Source: a virus
DNA length: 23,704 nt
Direction: 5' to 3' (one strand)
Virus record (IMG/VR): IMGVR_UViG_3300010371_000116
Coordinates: 1 to 23,704 of that record
Shown here: positions 1 through 8,129 of the stretch, one piece after another
How the letters are laid out: every line of letters begins with the position of its first letter
How positions within the stretch are numbered: position 1 is the first letter of the stretch
Notes under the pieces: model-generated
The model's input: the letters and a program-made list of their open reading frames with translations, nothing else
What the model was told of the DNA's origin: nothing
The model's database searches: none
Translations under genes and position numbers: made by a program

Positions 1-359
1 CCCAGGCCCATCATGACGGACGTGCCGCTATTCGTACCGATTGGGCTAGATAGGGTAAATTTGGTGAAGGCGTTCCTGCTGGACTGCCAGAGTTGAGCGA
101 CCTTGGCTGCGGTCTGCCCATAGACCAGATATTGCCCGGAGGCTGTGGCATCCCCTGCCCCCGTATGTTTGAACCCCGCCATGGGGAGATTGGCCGTAGG
201 AACGCCCTGGCCGTCACGGGTAAGGGTATTATCAAACCCGTTGGACACCATGTCGTTCATTTCGGCGTCCATGCGGTCGGCACGGATTTTGATGCCGTTG
301 GCGGCGTCGTTGGCCCAATTGTACAGGCGGGACCAGACGCCAGAGCCGTTAAAGGGCAT
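1..359 (-). CDS. Tail fibre/tailspike protein, N-terminal part (runs off the left edge)
   Basis: The reading frame opens at an ATG at 359 and stays open for about 119 codons to the window edge, so the C-terminus is missing. The start is preceded by CTGGAG about ten bases upstream. The translation begins MPFNGSGVWSRLYNWANDAA and continues with GIKIRADRMDAEMNDM, then TRDGQGVPTANLPMAGFKHTG. This is the typical virion-anchoring N-terminus of many podovirus tail fibres, in which the head domain attaches to the short tail and the distal part, not present here, binds the host surface. It is the last gene of the structural block, just after the ejection proteins, as expected for a receptor-binding protein. 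The fibre N-terminus call is firm; fibre versus enzymatic tailspike cannot be decided without the missing part. Confidence 0.85.
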   Translation of the reverse strand, partial: MPFNGSGVWSRLYNWANDAANGIKIRADRMDAEMNDMVSNGFDNTLTRDGQGVPTANLPMAGFKHTGAGDATASGQYLVYGQTAAKVAQLWQSSRNAFTKFTLSSPIGTNSGTSVMMGL

Positions 360-474
360 TGGTGTTTAACTCCAGATTTTGGTAAGATTGGCGCCCGCTT
401 AAGAGAGGCATGCCTTGCACGAAGATTTGGGTACGCGAGCCATGATCGGGCTCGGCTCCATGATTTTATGGGGA

Positions 475-2181
475 CTAATTATTCCCGCCTTGCGTCAGCG
501 CTGGCACGAGCACTGGAGCACTAACGGCTGGCGTCCCGCGAGTCAGAAGGGCGCCAAGTTGCGCCGCGCTCTGCGGGCTATATGGCCGTTTGGTGAGGAG
601 CGCTCTTAGCGCCGCCTGAGCAGGCTTCGACGCCCCGGCCGCCAAGACCGTACCGGCCCCAAGCACCCCTAGACCTGCATCGCCGGTTGCCAAGTGCTCC
701 CCGCCGCCCGCAAGCGCTCCAATGGCGATATCGGCAAAATGCCTTAACGGCGTCCCGCTGTCCGGGACCGTCGAAGGAAGAACTTCTTGCCCCGCAGATG
801 ACAAGTCCTGCATCAAAGACGATCCGGTCGCATTGGTGCTTCGAGTGCCGCCTGCTTTGACGGCGCGCGCCAGTTCGGAAGGCGAATAAATGCCCGTCTT
901 GGACAATGCGGAGGCCGCTTGGACGCGCGCGAAGTTGGCATAGCCCCTATTTACCGCCGCGAGTTGCGGGGCGTGCTGCGGGTTTTGCCTGGCAATGAAA
1001 TCATTGAAAGCGTCCCGCGCATCGAACAGCGCATCGGCCAAATTCTTCTGATCGGGGTCCAAGCTTTTGGCGTAAGTGCGCGCCTGATAGCTCAAGTTCG
1101 ATTGCACATCCTTGAGAGCTGGACCATCGAATGTGCCAGCCCTCGCCTTTTGCGCCTGCCCTTGCAGGATATCGTAGAGTTGCTGTTGCCGCTGGGGCGT
1201 GAGCCCGTAGTACTGGCGGCTCCCATCCACCAAATCGGTCCAGTCGGACTCGAGTTGGGGATCGTGGGTCGCGCTCATGCCAGATAGCAACGAGTCGTAT
1301 GCGTCACCAAGCTTGCCCTGAGCATATTGGACAGCCTCATAGCCGGACTTTCCGGCCGGAAGCGTTTCACCGATAGGGGCGAGCGATCGATTGATGGTCG
1401 CTGTTTGCAGTCCGCGAAGAGCCTCCCGTTGCCGGGCCTTAATCATGTCGCCGACAATTGGAATTGAGGTGGCAGCATCTTCTAAGGTGCGCGCGGTCCC
1501 TCCTACCGTCTGGCCGACAGTAAGCGGCACCTTGGCATCCAATAGTGTTTGGACAGAAGGCTTAAGCCATGAGGAAGGATTAGCGACGTTGCCGAGAACG
1601 TTGCCGCCATAGCTAAGAGCCGCGCCGAGTGCCGCCTGTTTTGACTTGGTTGCAGCAAAATCCTGGCCCGGCGATACTGGGGCAATTACACCGTAGCCGG
1701 CTCCTTGCAACAGCACCTGGGCCAATTTTGCGGCCTTTGGGGCGGCAGTTTTTATGGCTGCTGGAAGGCGCGTTTCGGCACCGAGCAGATTCGCAGGCGA
1801 TCCAAGTTCTCCTGCATAGAACGGGTAATTATATGGGCTATCATTCCCGGCAGCAATGCGAGCATTCTTGTTGGCTTGCAAGCTCTGAGCGGCCGTCTGG
1901 CCGATACTGTCGCCAAGATCGCTCATCCCGCGGCTTACCGGATTGGGATAATGGCCGCCTGCCGACGCTAGGTAAGAGCCCCAATTATAGAAATCCTGTC
2001 CCAGCCCATAGAGGCCCTGGGACGCGCCATTCATGAACTGTCCGACCGGGCCAGCCATGAGCTGCTGTCTCACGTCCGCCGTCTGAGGTGCAGACACGGG
2101 CGCTTGGCCGAACACGTCCGCATCAGATAGAACTTGGGGGCCGAAAACCTGATCGTCCGAGAGGATTACTGGACTAGCCAT
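475..2181 (-). CDS. Large internal virion / DNA-ejection-type protein
   Basis: About 568 residues, Ala/Gly-rich, with no obvious enzyme motif. The N-terminus (MASPVILSDDQVFGPQVLSD, then ADVFG) contains the short internal repeat VLSDxxVFG. Hydrophobic Gly/Ala-rich stretches occur near the middle (LLQGAGYGVIAPVSP) and near the C-terminus (FADIAIGALAGGGEHL, LGVLGAGTVLAAGA), separated by a Gln-rich, probably helical region (LTPQRQQQLYDILQGQAQ). Size, composition and position after the tail nozzle and before the tail fibre match the ejection proteins of P22-like podoviruses, which leave the head with the DNA and help it cross the envelope. I chose the ATG at 2181; an ATG at 2196 would add MEWSR. 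Either start overlaps the end of the preceding gene. Function is inferred from context, not from a recognised domain. Confidence 0.75.
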   Translation of the reverse strand: MASPVILSDDQVFGPQVLSDADVFGQAPVSAPQTADVRQQLMAGPVGQFMNGASQGLYGLGQDFYNWGSYLASAGGHYPNPVSRGMSDLGDSIGQTAAQSLQANKNARIAAGNDSPYNYPFYAGELGSPANLLGAETRLPAAIKTAAPKAAKLAQVLLQGAGYGVIAPVSPGQDFAATKSKQAALGAALSYGGNVLGNVANPSSWLKPSVQTLLDAKVPLTVGQTVGGTARTLEDAATSIPIVGDMIKARQREALRGLQTATINRSLAPIGETLPAGKSGYEAVQYAQGKLGDAYDSLLSGMSATHDPQLESDWTDLVDGSRQYYGLTPQRQQQLYDILQGQAQKARAGTFDGPALKDVQSNLSYQARTYAKSLDPDQKNLADALFDARDAFNDFIARQNPQHAPQLAAVNRGYANFARVQAASALSKTGIYSPSELARAVKAGGTRSTNATGSSLMQDLSSAGQEVLPSTVPDSGTPLRHFADIAIGALAGGGEHLATGDAGLGVLGAGTVLAAGASKPAQAALRALLTKRPYSPQSAAQLGALLTRGTPAVSAPVLVPALTQGGNN

Positions 2182-3848
2182 CCGTGACCATTCCATTGGA
2201 GAGGCCCACGCGGCGTCATGTAAAATTGCCCTGCCTTACGTTGCGCAACAGGCGGCGCGGGCATGGGGCGCGCTTGCTGTTGCGGCTGTTGGCCGTAATT
2301 CTGCATCGGCGCAGGAGAAGGATTGGCCAGATTCGGATTGTTGAGATTGGCGACATTGCCTTGAGCCGCGGCGAGGTTGTTCTGGACCATCGTGCGGAGG
2401 TTTTTGAGGATTTGTAGCCTCTGGCCACGCGGCAGATCAGCCGGTATGCCATTCGTCTTGATGACCTGGTTGACTTCTGGAAGGTCGAGCCTGCCAAGGC
2501 CCTGTAGCGCCTTTAAGCCGCCCAAGACGCCTATGCCGTTCAGTTGTTCCCATTGCTGGAGTGAGCCAGCATCCCCGCTATAGACGGGGAGATTCGGTGC
2601 GCGTTTGTTGATGGCCGCCTTCCAGTCCGCGGGAATACCGGCCGAGTCGGGCACCTTGTCATTGATCGCAATGAGACCGTCTATGGCTTTGAGCGTGGCT
2701 TCGGTCGCGGCCTGTGACTTCGCAAGATTGGCTGCGGATTCGCCCTTTGCCTCCTGTATCTTCTTTTCCGCATCGCTCTGTCCAATGGTTGGATGTGGAA
2801 TTGCTGCTGGAGCGGGCATTGGCTGAGGCGTGCCGGCAGGTGAAGGCATCGGCTGAGGGCCACCTGTGGGCGGAGGGGCGTTCTGGGCCGCCGGTCCAGC
2901 ATACATGGGCACTTCTCGGCCATCGGCCAACTTGACCATTACGATTTTGTTTTGCTCTTTGGCCTGTTCGACAGCGCCAGCCTGAGCGGCCGCAACTTCT
3001 GCGCCCTGCTGAATTGGAAGGGCGATCATTCGACCGTCAGGACCTTGGACGAACTGTTCGTTTAGATTTTCATTCGGGCCGTAAGCTACGCGGTAGCCGC
3101 CTTTGCCATCTGGAATCCATGCCGAACCCTGGTCGCGGAGGTCAATCGTACCAGCTTTGGTAAGTTGGTCGGCCATAAACTGGCGTGCCCGCATAGGATC
3201 GCCATTTGCGGCAGACAGCGCGTTCCGAAATTCCGGCGTTGGCGCGATATCCTTCCAGTAATTATCTGGGGATAGCAGAAATTCATACATGCTCTGCTGA
3301 TGCGAGCGCCCTGGCACGTCCATCGGCATAATGCCGGAGAAAGCCTGAGAGTATGTCTGCGGTTGTGCCGTGGGCTGTTCTTGCGGGGGCACCTGCATCG
3401 GAGGCTGGCCTGCGCTTTGCGATTGCTGAATAACTGGTGCCGACTGTGAAGGCGCTGAAGGCTGGCCCTGATTCCCAACAAGTGCATTGCCGAGAGCTTG
3501 CGGCGATGCACCACTGGCCTGGGGCTGGGTCGGCTGATTGACCGGCACGCCCGTTGGACGCGAGGTATTGGTGACTTGTCCGGTATCTTGGCCGGGGGGG
3601 ACTGCGCCGTCGCCTGTATAGAGCCCGACCATGTCTTTGTCGGCATTCTTGAGCAGCATTGCGCCCATGATGGCGTTGCCGGCGTTGCGCAAGCCTCCAA
3701 AGGCCGCATTACCACCGCTCCCGCCGCCCTGCTCCAACAGGGCTTGGCCCAAGGCTTGGCGCCGCTGAATGCCAATCTGCTTGGCATAGAGATTCGGCGC
3801 GAGAATTGCGAGAGGATTGAGACCGAAAGACTGTCCAGCGCCGCTCAT
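2166..3848 (-). CDS. Internal virion / DNA-ejection-type protein, Pro/Gln-rich
   Basis: 560 residues beginning MSGAGQSFGLNPLAIL; the ATG follows directly after the stop of the gene before it (TAAATG). Residues 29-68 hold the motif RRQ-x3-QALL ... GLRNAGNAIMGAMLLKN, which is shared with the 107-residue protein next door. The middle is low-complexity and rich in Pro, Gln and Ser (about residues 95-165 and 325-350, with repeated QPMP and PMPAP units). A helical Ala/Glu/Lys segment follows at about 355-385, then a more ordered C-terminal part ending in GQFYMTPRGPLQWNGHGWLVQ-like aromatic residues. Such extended, disordered, moderately repetitive proteins in this location are typical of podovirus inner-head or ejection proteins. 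No catalytic motif is visible, and the role is inferred from gene order. Confidence 0.75.
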   Translation of the reverse strand: MSGAGQSFGLNPLAILAPNLYAKQIGIQRRQALGQALLEQGGGSGGNAAFGGLRNAGNAIMGAMLLKNADKDMVGLYTGDGAVPPGQDTGQVTNTSRPTGVPVNQPTQPQASGASPQALGNALVGNQGQPSAPSQSAPVIQQSQSAGQPPMQVPPQEQPTAQPQTYSQAFSGIMPMDVPGRSHQQSMYEFLLSPDNYWKDIAPTPEFRNALSAANGDPMRARQFMADQLTKAGTIDLRDQGSAWIPDGKGGYRVAYGPNENLNEQFVQGPDGRMIALPIQQGAEVAAAQAGAVEQAKEQNKIVMVKLADGREVPMYAGPAAQNAPPPTGGPQPMPSPAGTPQPMPAPAAIPHPTIGQSDAEKKIQEAKGESAANLAKSQAATEATLKAIDGLIAINDKVPDSAGIPADWKAAINKRAPNLPVYSGDAGSLQQWEQLNGIGVLGGLKALQGLGRLDLPEVNQVIKTNGIPADLPRGQRLQILKNLRTMVQNNLAAAQGNVANLNNPNLANPSPAPMQNYGQQPQQQARPMPAPPVAQRKAGQFYMTPRGPLQWNGHGWLVQ

Positions 3849-4172
3849 TTAGCTGCCGCCCCCTAAGCCGAAGAGATTTGAAACATAATTCCCCGCCCGG
3901 TCCATGAAACTTGGATTGAGGATAGAATTGGCTTGCCCAAGTGAACCCACCTGCCCACGCTGCACCATGGCCTGGGCCGCGGGAGAGATTTGGCCCTGCA
4001 TATTCTTTGCGACCATCGCGCCCAAGATCGAGTTTCCTGCATTTGCGAGGCCGCTGTTCGCTCCGGTAGCCCCCTGGCCAGACAATAGTGCCTGCGCCAT
4101 CTGCTGCCGACGCTGCTGGTCTTGAAGCGTCTGAAGGTCTTGGAGAGTAAGCGGGGTGCCAGGATCGCTCAT
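3849..4172 (-). CDS. Small internal virion-type protein sharing a motif with its neighbour
   Basis: 107 residues, beginning MSDPGTPLTLQDLQTLQDQQ. Residues 21-57 (RRQQMAQALL ... GLANAGNSILGAMVAKN) closely match residues 29-68 of the 560-residue protein encoded immediately downstream. The C-terminus is hydrophobic and Gly-rich (VSNLFGLGGGS). The start ATG overlaps the stop of the preceding 328-residue gene by four bases, so translation is probably coupled. The shared module and location suggest a virion component of the ejection set, either a paralogue or a partner that assembles through the same helical segment. I do not recognise a named family. Confidence 0.7.
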   Translation of the reverse strand: MSDPGTPLTLQDLQTLQDQQRRQQMAQALLSGQGATGANSGLANAGNSILGAMVAKNMQGQISPAAQAMVQRGQVGSLGQANSILNPSFMDRAGNYVSNLFGLGGGS

Positions 4173-5155
4173 GCCAATATCGCCGCTGCGCCCAGCGTGC
4201 CTCCTAAGCTAAACAGATTGTTCATGCCCGATTGCTGCGCCTGATATGCAGCAAGTTGGTTCTGATAGGCCGAGTTGGTGATCCCACCCACATCCGTATT
4301 GGCGACATTCGCAGTGGGCACGCTCTGGAAGGTGGGGTTTTGAACCTGAGCCCCGGTCATAAGCGCGTTGTACTCATTGAGCGGCTGATCCCGGAGCGCG
4401 AACAATTGCTGCAAATATTGCGAATTGGCGCTGTTCTGAAGGTTGGCATTGCTCAAACCCTGGCCGAACGCCTGCTGGTTGGCTGAGTTCTGGAGATCGG
4501 CGGCGCCAATCCCCTGGTTGAACAACGTGTTCTGTTCCTGCTGGCCAGCTTGAACCGCTTGGAGACCGGCATTTCCATAAGCCTGGTTCTCTTGCAGCCC
4601 GAGATTTTGTTGGGCTGTGTTGTAGGCCTGAGAACCCTGGGTGATGCCCTGGTTGATGAGGCTATTATCTAGTGCCTCATGTTTCTGCGCGAATTGAGGG
4701 TCGAGATATTGGGCTTGCTGTCCATAGGCGGCGTTCTCGGCCTGTTGGATTGCTCCTGGATCGTTGGCCCCGTTCGTGATCTGGCCGGTGAGCGCGGGCC
4801 CATTGCTATTGACGCTCGATGCAACGCCGGGCGCTCCCGACATATTGATGGGTGAGGCATAGGAATTACCGACCTGCCCCTGCATTCCCAGCGCGATATT
4901 GCCGAGATTAATTTGGCCCGCGGTCTGGTTGTTGAAAATCTGCTGTTCTTGCGGAGAGAGCGAGACTTGCGCGGAATAATTACTGGTGCCGTCAGGATAA
5001 GGCGCGTTCTGCGTATAGGTGAGGTTGCCATAGGGCGTATAACTGTTGACGCGGTTTAATTCTGCGTTCTGATTTGCGGTCGCCAGATTGGAGGCGGTTT
5101 GGGCCGCTATCGTCTGCGCGGGATCGGGTGCGGGAGGGGGAGTCGGTGCGCACAT
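4169..5155 (-). CDS. Asn/Gln/Ala-rich virion protein, probable internal/ejection protein
   Basis: 328 residues beginning MCAPTPPPAPDPAQTIAAQT. A segment near residue 38 (SYTPYGNLTYTQNAPYPDGT) is a recurring motif in podovirus structural proteins encoded beside the tail nozzle gene. The rest is strongly biased to Asn, Gln, Ala and Gly and contains short internal repeats, such as two copies of LQNSAN-x-Q near residues 220-245. The C-terminus is hydrophobic (NNLFSLGGTLGAAAILA). A Shine-Dalgarno-like AGGA sits about eight bases before the ATG, and the gene is nine bases from the acetyltransferase gene. Composition and neighbours suggest a protein ejected with, or packed beside, the DNA. This is family-level recognition without a proven function. 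Confidence 0.75.
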   Translation of the reverse strand: MCAPTPPPAPDPAQTIAAQTASNLATANQNAELNRVNSYTPYGNLTYTQNAPYPDGTSNYSAQVSLSPQEQQIFNNQTAGQINLGNIALGMQGQVGNSYASPINMSGAPGVASSVNSNGPALTGQITNGANDPGAIQQAENAAYGQQAQYLDPQFAQKHEALDNSLINQGITQGSQAYNTAQQNLGLQENQAYGNAGLQAVQAGQQEQNTLFNQGIGAADLQNSANQQAFGQGLSNANLQNSANSQYLQQLFALRDQPLNEYNALMTGAQVQNPTFQSVPTANVANTDVGGITNSAYQNQLAAYQAQQSGMNNLFSLGGTLGAAAILA

Positions 5156-5164
5156 GGCGGTGTC

Positions 5165-5632
5165 CTATAAAGTGTAGATCATCTGCACGGCGGCTTCCTT
5201 GAAACCCATCCTCTTCCAAAGGATCGTCGCGCGGACATCAGTCGCGGCGGTGACGCATAAGCGCTTCGCGCCCAGACTTTTCAGGTGATCGAGGACAAAG
5301 CGCGCCAGCTTTCGGCCTACGCCATTGCGGTGCGCCTTGGTCACAAAGATCGTATCTTCCTGGGCGATATAGTCGCCATTGTGCATGTCGTTGGTGAGGT
5401 AGATTTGGGAATAGCCGCATGGCTTTCCGTCAAACCTCAGAACGAAGGTGAGCAACCACCCGCCATCGCTGGCCACGTAATATTGATCCAGCCGCGGCTT
5501 ATAGGGCGATATCTCAATCCCCTGCCCCGCCAATCTCTGGCGCATTTCTGCGTAATGTTCGCGGAACAACGGTTCAAGCTCGTCATACACATCGCGCAGT
5601 TTCTGGATCGAGAAGGAATAACCCTCTCTCAT
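5165..5632 (-). CDS. GNAT-family N-acetyltransferase
   Basis: 155 residues. The start is the ATG at 5632, which overlaps the stop of the tail nozzle gene (ATGA) and has GGAG five bases upstream; the open frame extends further but that part lies inside the nozzle gene. The GNAT acetyl-CoA-binding motif A is visible at about residues 96-115 (FVTKAHRNGVGRKLARFVLD, with the pyrophosphate-binding R-N-G-V-G loop). The typical C-terminal strand and helix follow (AATDVRATILWKRMGFKEAA). Acetyl-CoA-dependent transfer to an amine is therefore likely, but the substrate is unknown. Its place inside the tail/ejection block, tightly coupled to both neighbours, suggests it acts late, perhaps on a virion or host protein. 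That role is inference; the family call is good. Confidence 0.88.
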   Translation of the reverse strand: MREGYSFSIQKLRDVYDELEPLFREHYAEMRQRLAGQGIEISPYKPRLDQYYVASDGGWLLTFVLRFDGKPCGYSQIYLTNDMHNGDYIAQEDTIFVTKAHRNGVGRKLARFVLDHLKSLGAKRLCVTAATDVRATILWKRMGFKEAAVQMIYTL

Positions 5633-7185
5633 AAAACTCCACCAGGCTCGAACAGATAATCCAGGGCTTGAAAGCGCACTTGGACCGCATTCGTCGCCAC
5701 GGACATATAAGTCGAGACCGCATAACCGATGCCGGCAGCCGATGCCCAATTGTTCTGGATGGTGTAGCCATTCGCCCAAGGCGACGTATCCCACGGCGAC
5801 ACATCCCAGGCGCTGCCGCTGGCCGTGGCTATCCCCGGCACTGTTGCGGGCGGGGCATTGTCGAAGTCCAGATTTGTCCCTGTCACCACATTGACAGTGC
5901 CCGTGGTCTGCAAGGTGGGCCGCACCATCTTAAGATGCTTCTGGCGGTCAACGCCAAGATAGGAAAACGCCGTCTTTAACGTGCCCACAATATTGGATGT
6001 GTTGTCGGCCTGCCCCGTGTCGGCCAGGGCCACATAATTGCTGCCGCCGAAGTAGAGGCTATCTCCAAGGACGCAGAAGCAAGCGGCATTCCAACCCGTG
6101 AAGCGGCACCACGCATTGGTGAGTGTGTTCATCACATATTGATATTGGGTGGTGTTCTCGCTCTGCGGAACGTTGACAATGATCTTGTTCTGGAGCGGAA
6201 AGAGAACGCCCTGCCAACCGAAATTGCCCTTATAGGATTGGACATCGGCATTGATGAGATTCTGTATTTTGTAGGATATCGCCTCTGAGGTATTGACCCG
6301 CCCCTGCGCGGCCAAGACACTTAGAGGAACCACCCCATCCGAACAGATGATAAGGGTATCGGTCCCATACTTGAAGGTGCAGCGCCGCCCTACCGGCTTG
6401 CCGATGCGGTAACGGCCAACGATGTTGAAAAGCCCATTCTGCGCGGGATCGGTGCCCCGGTAGAGGGCTATTTCACCTTCCGTGGTGATAAAGGCGATAT
6501 AGTCGTCAAAGGTGCTGCCGTCCGTGAGCGAAGCAGTGCAGATAGCCTGGAGTTGGCCGCCAAGCAGGAATATCGCCGTGAAGTTGAATTGGGATGCTGC
6601 CCCGCCAATTGAAGCGGTCGGCAGATACCAAGCCGAAAGCGTCCCGTCCTGAATGAACCAAACCCGATTCTTCCAGACAATGGGATTGCGCAGAGTCGTG
6701 GTGGTGACTCCAGTAATGGCCGGTGAGCTGCCGCCCGTGATCGCCGTCCACGTCGAACCATCATAGAGCCGCGGCGAATCCGTGGCGTTCGCAGCGTAGA
6801 GAAATTGGCCGCCAGCCGTAGCCACATTGGTGGATTCCCACCGGGAATTGGTGAGCCCGGTTACAACAGCCGCGCCAATCGCCCCCGATGACGTGACGTT
6901 ATAAATGCTCCCACCGCTGATGGCGAAAAGAGAATCGGTGGTCGGGCCGGAATACCCCATAAGGGTTTCCACCCAGCCTGAGAAGCCGGTCGCCCATTGG
7001 CTATAGCCGTTCCTGAGTTCTACCCACCCTGGCTGTGGGAACCAATTGTCCATCACAATGGCATTGGTGGGCGGCATATTTGCCAATACGCTCACGCCAT
7101 CGAGCCCGCCGGTTGGCGCGGGCAGGCTTTGGGTCCTGGCGACAGCCTGTCTCCTTGCGGCTGGCATACGTCGAGCCGCGAGCAT
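5629..7185 (-). CDS. Tail nozzle / packaged-DNA stabilisation protein, P22 gp10-like
   Basis: 518 residues, with a start (TGATG) overlapping the stop of the adaptor gene. After a short basic N-terminus comes the signature PAPTGGLDGVSVLANMPPTN followed by AIVMDNWFPQPGWVELRNGY. In podovirus tail proteins this opens a long beta-rich, propeller-like domain. The body alternates short Gly/Trp-containing strands (SGGSIYNVTS, NRVWFIQDGTLSAWYLP, GTDTLIICSDGVVPLS), and the C-terminus has the WDVSPWDTSPW repeat often found in this family. Such proteins form the nozzle below the portal and adaptor rings and plug the channel after packaging. The position straight after the gp4-like adaptor agrees. The family is recognised by motif memory, not by a search. 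Confidence 0.82.
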   Translation of the reverse strand: MLAARRMPAARRQAVARTQSLPAPTGGLDGVSVLANMPPTNAIVMDNWFPQPGWVELRNGYSQWATGFSGWVETLMGYSGPTTDSLFAISGGSIYNVTSSGAIGAAVVTGLTNSRWESTNVATAGGQFLYAANATDSPRLYDGSTWTAITGGSSPAITGVTTTTLRNPIVWKNRVWFIQDGTLSAWYLPTASIGGAASQFNFTAIFLLGGQLQAICTASLTDGSTFDDYIAFITTEGEIALYRGTDPAQNGLFNIVGRYRIGKPVGRRCTFKYGTDTLIICSDGVVPLSVLAAQGRVNTSEAISYKIQNLINADVQSYKGNFGWQGVLFPLQNKIIVNVPQSENTTQYQYVMNTLTNAWCRFTGWNAACFCVLGDSLYFGGSNYVALADTGQADNTSNIVGTLKTAFSYLGVDRQKHLKMVRPTLQTTGTVNVVTGTNLDFDNAPPATVPGIATASGSAWDVSPWDTSPWANGYTIQNNWASAAGIGYAVSTYMSVATNAVQVRFQALDYLFEPGGVL

Positions 7186-8117
7186 CAGGTGCCAAATCCG
7201 GTGTCAGGGATATTCGCTTGGCCTAGGAGATGGATGCCGCCGCTGTTCAGGCTATTGAGCGGCAAAGTCCTGGACGTTCCCGAGCGCGCGACCTGGCGGT
7301 CAATCGCGTTCTGCCAAGTGTCTTTCTCTTCCGCGTAGTTGAGGCCCTTGGCGGCGAGGTAGCGCCACTTGAGGCCCAAGACTACCGTATCCTCTGGCCA
7401 TGCATAAACGTCTGTATCGGCTGTCCAAGATGTCTGGGAGGGCGTGGTGGTGCCAGTGGGCATGCACCAGCAGTTCGAGATGTACTCGAAAGCGAGGATA
7501 TCGGTCTGGGTCGAACCGGGCGGCGGCTGGATATAGAATTGATTGCCCATGACCCGGAAACGCAGCCTTGGTCCGACCGGAGAAATGCCGGACACAATGG
7601 TCTGCCATTCCTGAGCCGAAAGCGGCCCAAGCATTTGCCAGCGAAAATTCCGGTCCCATTGCGTGGCGGGAATGAAGGCTGCCAGGTCGGTGGGGATGGG
7701 ATAAGCAACCTGCCCGAACACAAAGGTTTGCCCGGTGGCCGTGCTCTGTGCCGGCGTATCTAGCGTGACCGTGCTTGATCCAACCGCGGTAACGCTTGCG
7801 CCTGTCAGGATCGACCCACCTGCAACACCATATCCAACCGAGATTCCGCTGGTGCTGGAGAAGCCCGAAAGCACGTTTGAACCCGCCGTGGTCGAAATAC
7901 CGGTAAACGAACCGGCTGTGACCATGGTGAAAGTGTATTGCTTGCGGAGTTCAGGCCATCCGCTCCACTGGCCCGGAATAGAGGCCATCTCTTTGCCTTC
8001 GCGATTGGCGAGGGCCAGGAGTTGCGTCGTAGAGGCGTCAGTATTGCCGATGACGGTGGTGGGCTGGGTAAGCCCGAGTTCGCCGCAAGCGCTCTGAATG
8101 ATCGTCAGCAGCGACAT
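7185..8117 (-). CDS. Head-to-tail adaptor protein, P22 gp4-like, with an inserted beta module
   Basis: 310 residues, with SD AGAAGG eight bases before the ATG. The helical N-terminus (SLLTIIQSACGELGLTQPTT, then TQLLALANREGKEMAS at 32-47) and the first strand (LRKQYTFT) match the adaptor that docks under the portal in P22-like phages. Residues about 70-131 are a Gly/Ser/Thr-rich beta stretch (GISTTAGSNVLSGF, SGISVGYGVAGGSI, STVTLDTPAQSTATGQ), a recurring phage surface repeat. It interrupts the usual fold before PIPTDLAAFIPATQWD. The C-terminal half returns to the adaptor pattern (PEDTVVLGLKWRYLAAKGLN, then helices). It lies directly before the nozzle gene, the canonical order. Family call is good; the role of the insertion is unknown. 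Confidence 0.78.
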   Translation of the reverse strand: MSLLTIIQSACGELGLTQPTTVIGNTDASTTQLLALANREGKEMASIPGQWSGWPELRKQYTFTMVTAGSFTGISTTAGSNVLSGFSSTSGISVGYGVAGGSILTGASVTAVGSSTVTLDTPAQSTATGQTFVFGQVAYPIPTDLAAFIPATQWDRNFRWQMLGPLSAQEWQTIVSGISPVGPRLRFRVMGNQFYIQPPPGSTQTDILAFEYISNCWCMPTGTTTPSQTSWTADTDVYAWPEDTVVLGLKWRYLAAKGLNYAEEKDTWQNAIDRQVARSGTSRTLPLNSLNSGGIHLLGQANIPDTGFGT

Positions 8118-8129
8118 GGAGCGCCCTTC

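Noticed and set aside
11-235. 74-residue minus-strand frame at the left edge
   Set aside because: It is a different frame within the tail fibre gene, whose translation is clearly recognisable.
415-609. 64-residue plus-strand frame with a hydrophobic stretch
   Set aside because: Antisense to the end of the ejection protein gene and the following short gap; no ribosome site and no plus-strand gene elsewhere in the window.
5633-5794. Upstream extension of the acetyltransferase frame
   Set aside because: Lies in the nozzle gene and lacks any acetyltransferase-like sequence; the ATG at 5632 has GGAG at suitable spacing.
7230-7763. 177-residue plus-strand open frame
   Set aside because: Antisense shadow of the adaptor gene.
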